This document shows, piece by piece, positions 1-7,143 of a DNA stretch of 13,551 bases. Numbering within the stretch: position 1 is the stretch's first letter; each line of letters starts with the position of its first letter. The DNA is from Clostridiaceae bacterium (GTDB taxonomy: Bacteria; Bacillota; Clostridia; UBA1212; DUPL01): assembly GCA_012522035.1 (NCBI GenBank), contig JAAYLF010000298.1, positions 1 to 13,551 on the forward strand. The letters are read 5' to 3'. A program made the position numbers and the translations under genes. The notes beneath the pieces are model-generated. The model was given only the letters and a program-made list of their open reading frames with translations. It was not told where the DNA came from and ran no database searches.

Positions 1-1169
1 AGGTTACCTGTAATCTCATGCGCCTGTCTGAAAGGTATACCTTTCTTTACAAGGTAATCGGCAAAATCTGTTGCGTTTGTAAATCCCTTTTGTGCCGCCT
101 TGTACATTGTATCCGTATTAAAGGAACAGGTTTCAAGCATTCTGGTGAATACCGGCAGACACATTTTAACAGTATCAACGCAGTCAAATATTGCTTCCTT
201 GTCCTCCTGCATATCCTTATTGTATGCAAGGGGCAATCCTTTCATGACAGTGAGGAGAGCCATCAAGGAGCCGTATACTCTTCCGGTCTTGCCTCTGACA
301 AGTTCCGCCACATCCGGGTTTTTCTTCTGAGGCATAATGGAAGAGCCGGTGGAATAGCTGTCTGAAAGAGTTATGAATCCAAACTCAAGACTTGCCCACA
401 GAATGATTTCTTCAGAGAACCTGCTTAAGTGCATCATAAGTATGGACAAACAGGAAGCAAGCTCAATGACAATATCCCTGTCAGACACACCGTCCAGACT
501 GTTTAATGTAAGTGCGTTGAAGTTTAATTCCTTTCTTACCATTTCCCTGTCCAAAGGATAAGTGGTCCCTGCAAGGGCCCCTGAACCTAATGGCATGGAA
601 TCCATTCTTTTATAGCAGTCTTTAAGTCTTTCGATGTCTCTTTTGAACATCTCAAAATAGGCGAGCATGTGATGGGAAAGAGTCACAGGCTGGGCTCTTT
701 GCAGATGGGTATACCCGGGCAGAATGGTTCTTTTGTGTTTGTCGGCTATGTTGACAAGAACCGTCATAAGCTCTTTCAGCATGTTTATAATATCCGTGGT
801 TTCTTCTTTCAGGAACATGCGTATGTCGAGAGCCACCTGGTCGTTTCTTGATCTGCCGGTGTGAAGTTTCTTTCCCACGTCACCAATCCGGTCTATAAGG
901 ATTTTCTCAATATTCATATGAATATCTTCTGCGTCCACTTCAGACTCTATCTTGCCATCTTCAATATCCTTCAGTATGGCATTCAATTCCGCTATGATCA
1001 ATTCGGCTTCTTCCTTGGGAATAATAGAACAATTGCCCAGCATTCTTGCATGGGCAATACTTCCTTTTATATCGTAATAGTAGAGCCTTTGATCAAAACG
1101 GATTGAGGAGTTGAAGTCATCAACTATTTTATCCGTTGCTTCAGAGAAGCGTCCTCCCCACAGTTTCAT
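1..1169 (-). CDS. argH: Argininosuccinate lyase, C-terminus cut by window edge
   Basis: Argininosuccinate lyase splits argininosuccinate into arginine and fumarate, the last step of arginine synthesis, in the cytoplasm. The reverse strand translates without interruption for 389 codons from ATG at 1169 and leaves the window before a stop. The family is about 460 residues long, so roughly 70 are missing. Visible signatures are KLWGGRFSE at residues 2-10, HTGRSRNDQ at 103-111, YTHLQRAQP at 153-161 and the fumarase/aspartase-superfamily loop GSSIMPQKKNP at 275-285, which carries the catalytic serine. The start is firm: it matches the family N-terminus, and the ATG overlaps the argG stop in an ATGA arrangement (1166-1169), with an AAAGGA ribosome site upstream inside argG. 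Translation is therefore probably coupled to argG, and both genes should share one transcript. Nothing suggests damage. Confidence 0.97.
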   Translation of the reverse strand, partial: MKLWGGRFSEATDKIVDDFNSSIRFDQRLYYYDIKGSIAHARMLGNCSIIPKEEAELIIAELNAILKDIEDGKIESEVDAEDIHMNIEKILIDRIGDVGKKLHTGRSRNDQVALDIRMFLKEETTDIINMLKELMTVLVNIADKHKRTILPGYTHLQRAQPVTLSHHMLAYFEMFKRDIERLKDCYKRMDSMPLGSGALAGTTYPLDREMVRKELNFNALTLNSLDGVSDRDIVIELASCLSILMMHLSRFSEEIILWASLEFGFITLSDSYSTGSSIMPQKKNPDVAELVRGKTGRVYGSLMALLTVMKGLPLAYNKDMQEDKEAIFDCVDTVKMCLPVFTRMLETCSFNTDTMYKAAQKGFTNATDFADYLVKKGIPFRQAHEITGN

Positions 1170-2380
1170 TTCAATTCATTCCTTTTTTTCATCAACGCAT
1201 TTATTTTCACAGGAAGACCAAAGAGGTTTATGAAGCCTTCCGAATCTTTTTGATTGTATACATCGTCCGCTCCAAAGGTGGCAATGTCCTCGTCATAAAG
1301 CGAGTATGGGGATTTGGTTCCTGCCAGCATGCAGTTGCCTTTGTATAACTTGAGTCTGACAGTACCAGTAACTGTTTTCTGTGTCGAGGCAACAAATGCA
1401 TCCAAGGCTTCTTTAAGAGGAGTGAACCACTGGCCGTAGTATACGAGTTCTGCATATCTTTGTGCCAGAATGTCTTTGTAGTGGAGGGTGTCCCTATCAA
1501 GGCAGATAAGTTCAAGGGCTCTGTGGGCTTTGTAGAGGAGGGTTCCTCCAGGAGTTTCGTATACTCCTCTGGACTTCATTCCAACAAGTCTGTTTTCAAC
1601 CATGTCCACAATGCCAACCCCGTTTTCTCCTGCCACTTTGTTGAGGCAGGTAAGAAGTTCTACCGAATTCATAGCCTTTCCGTCTACCTTTACCGGAACT
1701 CCTTTTTCAAACTCGATTTCCACATAAGCGGGTTTGTCCGGTGCCTTTTCTGGCGGAACAATCAGTTTTAGAATCTTGTCGTACTTTGGCTCGTTCCATG
1801 GATCTTCCAAGTCCATCCCTTCGTGGCTCAGATGCCATATGTTCCTGTCCATGGAATAGTTGTTTTCCTTGGTAACAGGTACATCAATACCTCTTTCCAG
1901 TGCGTAGTCAATTTCTTCGTCTCTTGACTTTATGTCCCAGATACGCCATGGTGCTATGATTTTCATGTGTGGAGCCAGAGCTTTTATGGTAAGCTCAAAT
2001 CTTACCTGGTCGTTACCCTTGCCAGTGCAGCCATGGGCTATTGCAACTGCACCTTCTTTTTCTGCAATCTCAACAAGTCTTTTTGCAATACATGGTCTTG
2101 CAAAGGATGTGCCTAGAAGATAATCACCCTCATATATTGCACCTGCTTTCAGGGTAGGGAAGATGTAATTGGTTACAAAATCATGTTTCAAATCTTCAAT
2201 ATATATTTTTGAAGCACCTGTTCTAATTGCCTTTTCCCTAAGTGGTTCAAGTTCTTCTCCCTGACCCACATCAGCAGCAACCGCTATTACTTCATAATCG
2301 TAGTTTTCCTTCAGCCATGGAATGATAATTGATGTATCAAGTCCACCTGAATACGCTAGTACAACTTTTTCCTTAGCCAT
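1166..2380 (-). CDS. argG: Argininosuccinate synthase
   Basis: Argininosuccinate synthase joins citrulline and aspartate using ATP, with AMP and pyrophosphate released; it feeds argininosuccinate to ArgH. The protein is 404 residues, the normal family length. The N-terminal PP-loop ATP site AYSGGLDTS lies at about residues 9-17, and the family motif AHGCTGKGNDQVRFE at about 119-133. The frame stays open upstream to an ATG at 2407, but I place the start at 2380. MAKEKVVLAYSGG is the usual family start, and a perfect AGGAGGA ribosome site (2387-2393) sits 6 bases before it, inside the longer version. The upstream ATG also falls inside the palindrome at 2404-2421. The gene has its own promoter (2430-2458) and probably also receives transcripts from the URO-D-like gene, because no terminator is visible between them. 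Confidence 0.98.
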   Translation of the reverse strand: MAKEKVVLAYSGGLDTSIIIPWLKENYDYEVIAVAADVGQGEELEPLREKAIRTGASKIYIEDLKHDFVTNYIFPTLKAGAIYEGDYLLGTSFARPCIAKRLVEIAEKEGAVAIAHGCTGKGNDQVRFELTIKALAPHMKIIAPWRIWDIKSRDEEIDYALERGIDVPVTKENNYSMDRNIWHLSHEGMDLEDPWNEPKYDKILKLIVPPEKAPDKPAYVEIEFEKGVPVKVDGKAMNSVELLTCLNKVAGENGVGIVDMVENRLVGMKSRGVYETPGGTLLYKAHRALELICLDRDTLHYKDILAQRYAELVYYGQWFTPLKEALDAFVASTQKTVTGTVRLKLYKGNCMLAGTKSPYSLYDEDIATFGADDVYNQKDSEGFINLFGLPVKINALMKKRNELK

Positions 2381-2386
2381 ATGCAT

Positions 2387-2393
2387 TCCTCCT
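2387..2393 (-). promoter_or_regulatory. Ribosome binding site of argG that fixes its start
   Basis: AGGAGGA on the minus strand, 6 bases before the ATG at 2380. It decides between this start and the in-frame ATG at 2407, which has no comparable site. Confidence 0.85.
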
Positions 2394-2403
2394 GACAGTT
2401 CTG

Positions 2404-2421
2404 CCAATATTAAAATATTGG
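2404..2421 (-). promoter_or_regulatory. 18-bp palindrome at the argG transcription start (operator candidate)
   Basis: On the minus strand it reads CCAATATT-TT-AATATTGG, a perfect 8-bp inverted repeat with a 2-base centre. It begins at about +2 to +3 relative to the start predicted from the -10 box at 2430-2435, and lies wholly in the untranslated leader. Its length equals that of an ARG box (18 bp), the site bound by the ArgR/AhrC repressor, but the typical TGAAT half-site is absent. It is thus either a diverged arginine operator or the site of another dimeric regulator. It is AT-rich and has no T-run after it, so it does not look like a terminator. Confidence 0.5.
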
Positions 2422-2429
2422 TTCAAAAC

Positions 2430-2458
2430 ATTATACACTTTTTTTTATGGCATTTCAA
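2430..2458 (-). promoter_or_regulatory. Sigma-A-type promoter of argGH
   Basis: Minus strand: -35 TTGAAA (2458-2453), 17-base spacer, -10 TATAAT (2435-2430). The -35 box starts one base past the stop codon of the URO-D-like gene. The predicted start near 2423 gives a leader of about 43 bases carrying the palindrome at 2404-2421. Confidence 0.85.
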
Positions 2459-3583
2459 TTAGAAGGTTGTTTTAGCCATAAGCTCACAATAGTATGCGAC
2501 AAGGGAGAAGTCTGCAGTAGGTGGTATTCTGTGGTCTGGACAAGGTATGTATCCACCAAGGGAAACCAGTGCCTTCAGCCTTTCAACTTCTTCTTCCACA
2601 GCCTTTTTGTCCATTGCAAATACATTTTTGTTCATGCCGCCTATGCCTCTGAGTTCCTTGCCGTATTTTTCCCTCCAAGGTCTTATGTCGGCCTTCCATG
2701 TTCCAACTTCGATTGGGAACATGGTGTTGACTCCATTTTCAACCCAGATTGGAACAAGTGCATCTATGCATCCGTCGCAGTCCAACGAAACAATGTTGAT
2801 ATTGTGCTTTTTCAAAAGATCGGTGATTCTCTTGTAATGAGGACCAACTTTCTCTTCAAACACTGAAGGTGTTACCAGCGGTCCGTTCTTGTAACATATG
2901 TCCTCCCAGAAGTGGGCATAGTCAATTTCAATGCCGGTTTCAACTATCCTCTTTGTAACTTCGTAGCAGAGGTCTCCAAACGTATCAATGATTTCGGTAT
3001 AGAGGTCTTCGTCATCCACATAGAGGTAGCTGAGATGCAAAACTCCAAGCATGTTCCGGATGTTTCCCATGAGGGAGCCGCAGTGGATTCCGAAGGGAAG
3101 ATCTTTTGGATGGTTTTCGCGAACTGCTTTTATTGCATCAATGTTGACTCTGCTGTCAGAATACTGGAGCTTTGGCAGGTAATGCTCTTCCCAAGCCGCT
3201 CTGTCTGTCAGGGTTGTGCCAATTTCAGAGGGTATTGAAACTACACCCGGTTTTACTTTTACTATGAGGCCTGCAGGGTCTCTCATGATTTGGCTGCCGT
3301 CTTTTTCTACCTCGAGAACGGTGGGTTCAAATGTTGGGAACAAAAAGTGGTGGCCTGCCACCTGGGGATTCCAGGCATAGTCAAATCCCAGCTTGCTCAT
3401 AATTGCCTTGTCTCCAGGTCCGTTGTCGCCATATCTTTTGTAGTTTTCAGCATCTTCTTTGGAAATATGGCCTTCTTCAGCCCATTTGTCCACAGTTTCA
3501 GCCCAGTAACCAAACGCAATAATTGGCATGCGATCAAATTTTTCATAATTCAATATGGCCATTACATTTTCTCTGATTGTCAT
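2459..3583 (-). CDS. Uroporphyrinogen decarboxylase superfamily protein, probably not a haem enzyme
   Basis: A 374-residue protein of the URO-D superfamily, which holds true uroporphyrinogen decarboxylase (HemE) and the cobalamin/coenzyme M methyltransferases (MtaA, MtbA, CmuA). The C-terminal half carries the recognisable pattern: VSLDCDGC (265-272), FPIEVG (289-294), REKYGKELRGIGGMNK (304-319) and GGYIPCPDHRIPP (343-355). I do not see the arginine-rich N-terminal substrate motif expected of HemE, so a haem role is unlikely. Two cysteines, C269 and C348, sit where methyltransferases of this superfamily carry zinc ligands; that correspondence is from memory and needs an alignment. No signal peptide is visible, so it is probably cytoplasmic. 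The start is supported by an AGGAGAGGA ribosome site about 8 bases upstream. It has its own promoter with an internal inverted repeat, is divergent from the ADP-ribosylglycohydrolase gene, and may read through into argG. The substrate is unknown. Confidence 0.88.
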   Translation of the reverse strand: MTIRENVMAILNYEKFDRMPIIAFGYWAETVDKWAEEGHISKEDAENYKRYGDNGPGDKAIMSKLGFDYAWNPQVAGHHFLFPTFEPTVLEVEKDGSQIMRDPAGLIVKVKPGVVSIPSEIGTTLTDRAAWEEHYLPKLQYSDSRVNIDAIKAVRENHPKDLPFGIHCGSLMGNIRNMLGVLHLSYLYVDDEDLYTEIIDTFGDLCYEVTKRIVETGIEIDYAHFWEDICYKNGPLVTPSVFEEKVGPHYKRITDLLKKHNINIVSLDCDGCIDALVPIWVENGVNTMFPIEVGTWKADIRPWREKYGKELRGIGGMNKNVFAMDKKAVEEEVERLKALVSLGGYIPCPDHRIPPTADFSLVAYYCELMAKTTF

Positions 3584-3621
3584 TTTTTCAGTCCTCTCCT
3601 TTATCCCAAATGTTTCAATTT

Positions 3622-3650
3622 ATTCTAGATTATCAACACAAGATAATCAA
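3622..3650 (-). promoter_or_regulatory. Promoter of the URO-D-like gene
   Basis: Minus strand: -35 TTGATT (3650-3645), 17-base spacer, -10 TAGAAT (3627-3622). The transcript would start near 3615, about 32 bases before the ATG. The spacer contains the inverted repeat at 3628-3648. Confidence 0.65.
3628..3648. promoter_or_regulatory. Inverted repeat between -35 and -10, operator candidate
   Basis: GATTATC (3628-3634) and GATAATC (3642-3648) are perfect 7-bp inverted arms separated by 7 bases. The element fills the spacer of the promoter at 3622-3650 and touches its -35 box. A dimeric protein bound here would block RNA polymerase, so repression is the natural reading. The regulator is not encoded in this window. 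Confidence 0.5.
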
Positions 3651-3717
3651 TATGTGGATTAATTGTTATCTCCGATGTATTCTATCATCTATTTAGGAAC
3701 AAAAGAAGAATAAATCG

Positions 3718-3746
3718 TTGTAAAAATACATAAAAGTTGATATACT
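3718..3746 (+). promoter_or_regulatory. Promoter of the ADP-ribosylglycohydrolase gene
   Basis: -35 TTGTAA (3718-3723), 17-base spacer, -10 TATACT (3741-3746); predicted start near 3753, leader about 53 bases. A second, weaker pair follows (TTGATA 3737-3742 and TATAAA 3758-3763), but its spacer is only 15 bases. The rest of the 3584-3805 gap is AT-rich and holds the divergent promoter; I see no other gene in it. Confidence 0.65.
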
Positions 3747-3805
3747 ACAGAAAAATGTATAAAATTTATATAAAGTATTATAAATGTTGTGGTGGAGGAA
3801 TTATA

Positions 3806-5758
3806 ATGACACTAAAATGGGAAGAGTTTGTGGACAAGGTTTATGGTTGTTGGATAGGCAAATGTGTTGCTGGAACAATCGGTGCACCTTATGAAGGTTA
3901 CAAGGGAATAATGAATGTGGAGTATACACCTTCCATCATTGAAAACACGCTTCCGAGTGACGATCTTGATTTGCAGGTGTTATGGCATGATGTTATTGTA
4001 CAGAACGGCACAAACTTCACATCTTTGGATTTGGCGGAAGCTTTCTTTAATCGGTGCGATTATTCGCCTGGAGAGTATGCAACTTTTAGAAAAAACTACG
4101 ATCTGGGCATAATGCCTCCTCTTTCAGGAAAGTTTAACAACAACTACTATATCGAAGGAATGGGCTGTCCCATCCGCTCTGAAATCTGGGCTTGCCTTGC
4201 CCCAGGAGATGCGAAACTTGCTGCCGAACTGGCTGCCATGGACGGATGTCTTGACCACTACGGCGAGTCAATCATTGCCGAGCAGTATCTGGCTGCTCTT
4301 GAATCTCTTGCGTTTACGGACAAATGGGATATAAAGTCTTTGGTTATTAGAGCTCTTGACTATATTGATGAAAATTCAAGAGTGTACGAGCTTGTAAGCA
4401 AGGTCATTGACTGGTGTGATCAGTCCGACAACTGGAGATATGTCTTTGGCAGAATTCTCCGCGATTACGGTCATCCTGACTGCACAAACATGTATCAAAA
4501 TATAGGAATCACACTCATGGCTCTTCTTTTGGGCAAGGGGCATTTCATAAACAGTGTAATGCTGGCGCTTAATTGCGGTTTTGATACGGACTGCACCTGT
4601 GCCACTGTTGGTGCCATTATAGGTATCATTGAAGGTGGCAAAAAACTTATGAAAGACTATGACCTGAAAGAGCAGACCTACAAACTGGGAGTCAATGTTA
4701 CCAGAAGGTCTGACAAGGTTTATGATCTGGCGGAAGATACCGCTCTTGCTGCTCTTCTGTTCCTTGACAAGAACAAGAAGGTAACCATAAAGGGGTATCC
4801 TGAAGACAAGGTACCCGTAATGGAAGGCAGACCTTCATTACCCATTAATTTCAGGGTTGTATACAACGATGGAATTCCTGCCATTGCACCAGGGGAGAGC
4901 AAGAACATAACCATATACCTGGAGACAAACAACAAGATAAAAGCTACTGGAACCATAAAGTTTTCAGCACCTGAAGGATTTGCTGTAAAGCCTCAGGAAA
5001 AGAAATTCAGAATTGGCATGTTCAATTCAGGTATTGACATAACCGTTTCGGTAAGCAAGGATATTCCAGTGCTTATGAACAAGAACATAATTACAGCGAC
5101 CATAACTCTGGACAACAATGACACCTTCAGGGAAAGCTTCGGTCTTGCTGGTGCTGCATTGTGGAAGGTCTACGGTCCTTTCTGGGAGAATACAACTTAT
5201 GTTGCTCCACCTAAAGCAAACGAATCATACTATGCAGGACTGGGAGGAACAACGACAAAAGATGAGAGTTCAACAAAAATAAGACAGTTCCATATTAATA
5301 TGAAGGCTGACTGGCAGAAGGAATATTTGGAGGATCAGCTTTTGGGCAACAAGCCATTGCCGGCGGAACTGGTGGATGATCCTGCTTATCAGGGATTCCC
5401 TGTAAACCTCTATGAGGACAAGTTCAACTTCAAAAATCTGTTTGGTTTCTCAGGACCTTGTGTTGTATACATGGTTAGAGATCTGTATGCTCCCGAAGAC
5501 ATGAATGCCTGCATACAAATCGGCCACAGTGATGTGTTCCGCATGTGGATAGACGGCAATCTGATTGCGTACAGCGATTCCACAGAGCACTGGACGCCTG
5601 AGAATATTCACAAGCTGGATGTACCTCTCAAGAAGGGCATGAACAGAATAGTACTGAAGCTTGCCAATACAAACGGTTCCACAGACTTTAGCATAATGTT
5701 TACCCAGGCAGGTCCATGCACCGCCTTCTTAACCAATCTTGGCAGCGGCAGGATATAG
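3806..5758 (+). CDS. ADP-ribosylglycohydrolase-family protein with long beta-rich C-terminal extension
   Basis: 650 residues. The first ~320 form an ADP-ribosylglycohydrolase (DraG/ARH, 'crystallin J1') domain: YGCWIGKCVAGTIGAPYEG at 13-31, the first metal site SDDLDLQ at 51-57 (family form TDDT), and the second metal site NCGFDTDCTCATVGAIIG at 256-273 with D260 and D262. The family is Mg-dependent and usually removes ADP-ribose from proteins or small molecules. Residues ~340-445 look like an immunoglobulin-like beta-sandwich. Residues ~550-635 look like a carbohydrate-binding-type beta domain (IGHSDVFRMWIDGNLIAY, then a GMNRIVLKL strand). No signal peptide is visible, so it is probably cytoplasmic. 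The start is ATG 3806 with GGAGG (3794-3798) 7 bases upstream; an in-frame TTG at 3737 lies inside the promoter and was discarded. Single-domain ARH enzymes are about 300-360 residues, so this is roughly twice that. Substrate unknown; a sugar-related substrate is my inference from the C-terminal domains. Confidence 0.87.
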   Translation: MTLKWEEFVDKVYGCWIGKCVAGTIGAPYEGYKGIMNVEYTPSIIENTLPSDDLDLQVLWHDVIVQNGTNFTSLDLAEAFFNRCDYSPGEYATFRKNYDLGIMPPLSGKFNNNYYIEGMGCPIRSEIWACLAPGDAKLAAELAAMDGCLDHYGESIIAEQYLAALESLAFTDKWDIKSLVIRALDYIDENSRVYELVSKVIDWCDQSDNWRYVFGRILRDYGHPDCTNMYQNIGITLMALLLGKGHFINSVMLALNCGFDTDCTCATVGAIIGIIEGGKKLMKDYDLKEQTYKLGVNVTRRSDKVYDLAEDTALAALLFLDKNKKVTIKGYPEDKVPVMEGRPSLPINFRVVYNDGIPAIAPGESKNITIYLETNNKIKATGTIKFSAPEGFAVKPQEKKFRIGMFNSGIDITVSVSKDIPVLMNKNIITATITLDNNDTFRESFGLAGAALWKVYGPFWENTTYVAPPKANESYYAGLGGTTTKDESSTKIRQFHINMKADWQKEYLEDQLLGNKPLPAELVDDPAYQGFPVNLYEDKFNFKNLFGFSGPCVVYMVRDLYAPEDMNACIQIGHSDVFRMWIDGNLIAYSDSTEHWTPENIHKLDVPLKKGMNRIVLKLANTNGSTDFSIMFTQAGPCTAFLTNLGSGRI

Positions 5759-5759
5759 T

Positions 5760-5788
5760 TTGACAATTGATGATAAATAATGTATATT
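5760..5788 (+). promoter_or_regulatory. Promoter of the pheST operon
   Basis: Perfect -35 TTGACA (5760-5765), 17-base spacer, -10 TATATT (5783-5788). It begins two bases after the stop codon of the preceding gene. The predicted start near 5795 opens the T-box leader. No terminator separates the preceding gene, so some read-through into the leader is possible. Confidence 0.8.
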
Positions 5789-5794
5789 GGTAGA

Positions 5795-6092
5795 AATTCA
5801 TATTTCAAAGGCTGTGAAGGAGAGGAGTAGTAAATCTTTTTGAAGCTTTAGAGAGGATGGCAAGGTGAAAGCATCTGCTTCAGAAGGTTTATGAAGTTCG
5901 CTTCGGAGCTGAGCCCTGAACAGTGATATGCCAAAGTAGGGGTATCCGGTTAAGACCGTTACATCTTGCAATGAGTGCATGGATTACAACAACTCTGATA
6001 TTCTTAGAAATGTCGGAGTTGATTGTGCCATGAACTTGGGTGGTACCGCGGTAAAATCGTCCCTTGTATTTTGGCAAGGGCTTTATTTTTTT
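5795..6092 (+). promoter_or_regulatory. T-box riboswitch, Phe-specific, upstream of pheS
   Basis: A T-box leader senses uncharged tRNA and lets transcription continue when the cognate amino acid is scarce. The 18-base T-box AACTTGGGTGGTACCGCG is at 6033-6050. Its bulge TGGT can pair with a tRNA ending ACCA, fitting an A discriminator base as in tRNA-Phe. Stem I runs from about 5810 (GGCT) to about 5915 (AGCC) and contains an AGTA motif near 5825. The specifier codon is most likely TTC (Phe) at 5897-5899, followed by a purine as usual. The CCGGTTAAGACCGTTA linker (5946-5961) and a stem III with arms AACTC/GAGTT (near 5990 and 6016) are also visible. The leader ends in the terminator at 6061-6092. 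It fills the gap between 5759 and 6106; no other gene is there. Confidence 0.95.
6061..6092 (+). terminator. Regulated terminator of the T-box leader
   Basis: Stem CCCTTG (6061-6066) with CAAGGG (6075-6080), an 8-base loop, then a T-rich run to 6092. It forms when charged tRNA-Phe fails to stabilise the antiterminator. The pheS ribosome site GGAGGG (6093-6098) follows immediately. Confidence 0.88.
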
Positions 6093-6106
6093 GGAGGGAT
6101 TAATAT

Positions 6107-7126
6107 ATGCTTGAACAACTTGAAAAGATAAGACAAGAGTTTACAGAGAGAATAAAAGAAGCGGATAATGCTGCAGAAGTTGAAAAACTTCGTGTTGCCT
6201 ACATGGGCAAGAAGGGTGCTTTGACTGCTGTTTTGCGTGGAATGGGAAGTCTGAGTCCTGAGGAAAGACCCAAAATTGGTCAGAAGGCGAATGAAATAAG
6301 GGATTATATGGAGTCAACTATTGCGTCAAGGACCAGGGAACTCAAGGAAAAGGAACTGGAAGCCAAACTGGCAAGTGAGACCATTGATGTAACAATGCCC
6401 GGAACAAAGAGGAGAGTAGGAGGCTTGCATCCTCTTAATCAGGTAATTGACGAGATGAAGAATGTGTTTATTGGAATGGGCTACGAAATTGCAGATGGTC
6501 CCGAGGTTGAATATGACTACTATAACTTTGAGGCTTTGAATATACCGGAAGGTCACCCGGCTAGAGACACTCAGGACACCTTTTATATCACCGAGAAGAT
6601 ACTTTTAAGAACACAGACTTCGAGTGTTCAGATAAGGGTTATGGAGAACAAGAAACCTCCAATAAAAATCATCTGCCCTGGAAAGGTATACAGATCCGAC
6701 AGTGTGGATGCAACCCATTCACCTATTTTCCATCAGCTGGAAGGTTTGGTTGTGGACAAGGGTGTAACCATGGGAGATTTGAAAGGCACACTGGAGATAT
6801 ATGCAAAGAGCATGTTTGGAAGCGATGTAAAAGTCAGATTCAGACCCCACCACTTTCCGTTTACTGAACCTTCTGCGGAAGTGGACGTATCCTGCTGGAC
6901 CTGCAAAGGGAAGGGTTGCAGCATGTGTAAAGGCGAAGGCTATATAGAAGTTCTGGGCTGCGGAATGGTGCATCCTGAAGTTTTGAGAAGATGCGGAATA
7001 GACCCTGAAGTTTACAGTGGTTTTGCTTTTGGTATTGGTATTGAAAGAACCGCCATGGCCAGGTTCGGCGTAACGGATATGAGGGAATTCTTTGAAAACG
7101 ACGTTCGTTTTCTTAAACAGTTCTAA
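6107..7126 (+). CDS. pheS: Phenylalanine-tRNA ligase alpha subunit
   Basis: Catalytic subunit of the cytoplasmic alpha2-beta2 enzyme that charges tRNA-Phe with phenylalanine using ATP. 339 residues, normal for the bacterial subunit. Residues 1-90 form the N-terminal coiled coil that contacts tRNA. The class II core follows, with motif 2 around GKVYRSDSVDATHSPIFHQ (192-210), RPHHFPFTEPSAE (246-258) and motif 3 GFAFGIGIERTAMARFG (305-321). Cysteines C263, C266, C271 and C274 form a CxxC-x4-CxxC knob; from memory this is common in Bacillota PheS. The start is ATG 6107, with GGAGGG 8 bases upstream, directly behind the T-box terminator. pheT follows after 17 bases. Expression should rise on phenylalanine starvation. 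Confidence 0.98.
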   Translation: MLEQLEKIRQEFTERIKEADNAAEVEKLRVAYMGKKGALTAVLRGMGSLSPEERPKIGQKANEIRDYMESTIASRTRELKEKELEAKLASETIDVTMPGTKRRVGGLHPLNQVIDEMKNVFIGMGYEIADGPEVEYDYYNFEALNIPEGHPARDTQDTFYITEKILLRTQTSSVQIRVMENKKPPIKIICPGKVYRSDSVDATHSPIFHQLEGLVVDKGVTMGDLKGTLEIYAKSMFGSDVKVRFRPHHFPFTEPSAEVDVSCWTCKGKGCSMCKGEGYIEVLGCGMVHPEVLRRCGIDPEVYSGFAFGIGIERTAMARFGVTDMREFFENDVRFLKQF

Positions 7127-7143
7127 TAGAAAGGAAGATACTT

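Noticed and set aside
2381..2407. Nine-residue N-terminal extension of ArgG from ATG 2407
   Set aside because: It would place the real ribosome site AGGAGGA inside the coding region and start within the palindrome. The family starts at MAKEKVVLAYSGG.
2404..2421. Palindrome before argG as a terminator of the URO-D-like gene
   Set aside because: It is AT-rich, has no downstream T-run and lies after the argG promoter, so an operator is more likely.
3737..3805. In-frame extension of the ADP-ribosylglycohydrolase protein by 23 residues from TTG at 3737
   Set aside because: The extension overlaps the -10 box of the predicted promoter, lacks a ribosome site and reads as AT-rich leader (IYYRKMYKIYIKYY). 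ATG 3806 has GGAGG at the right distance and matches the family N-terminus.
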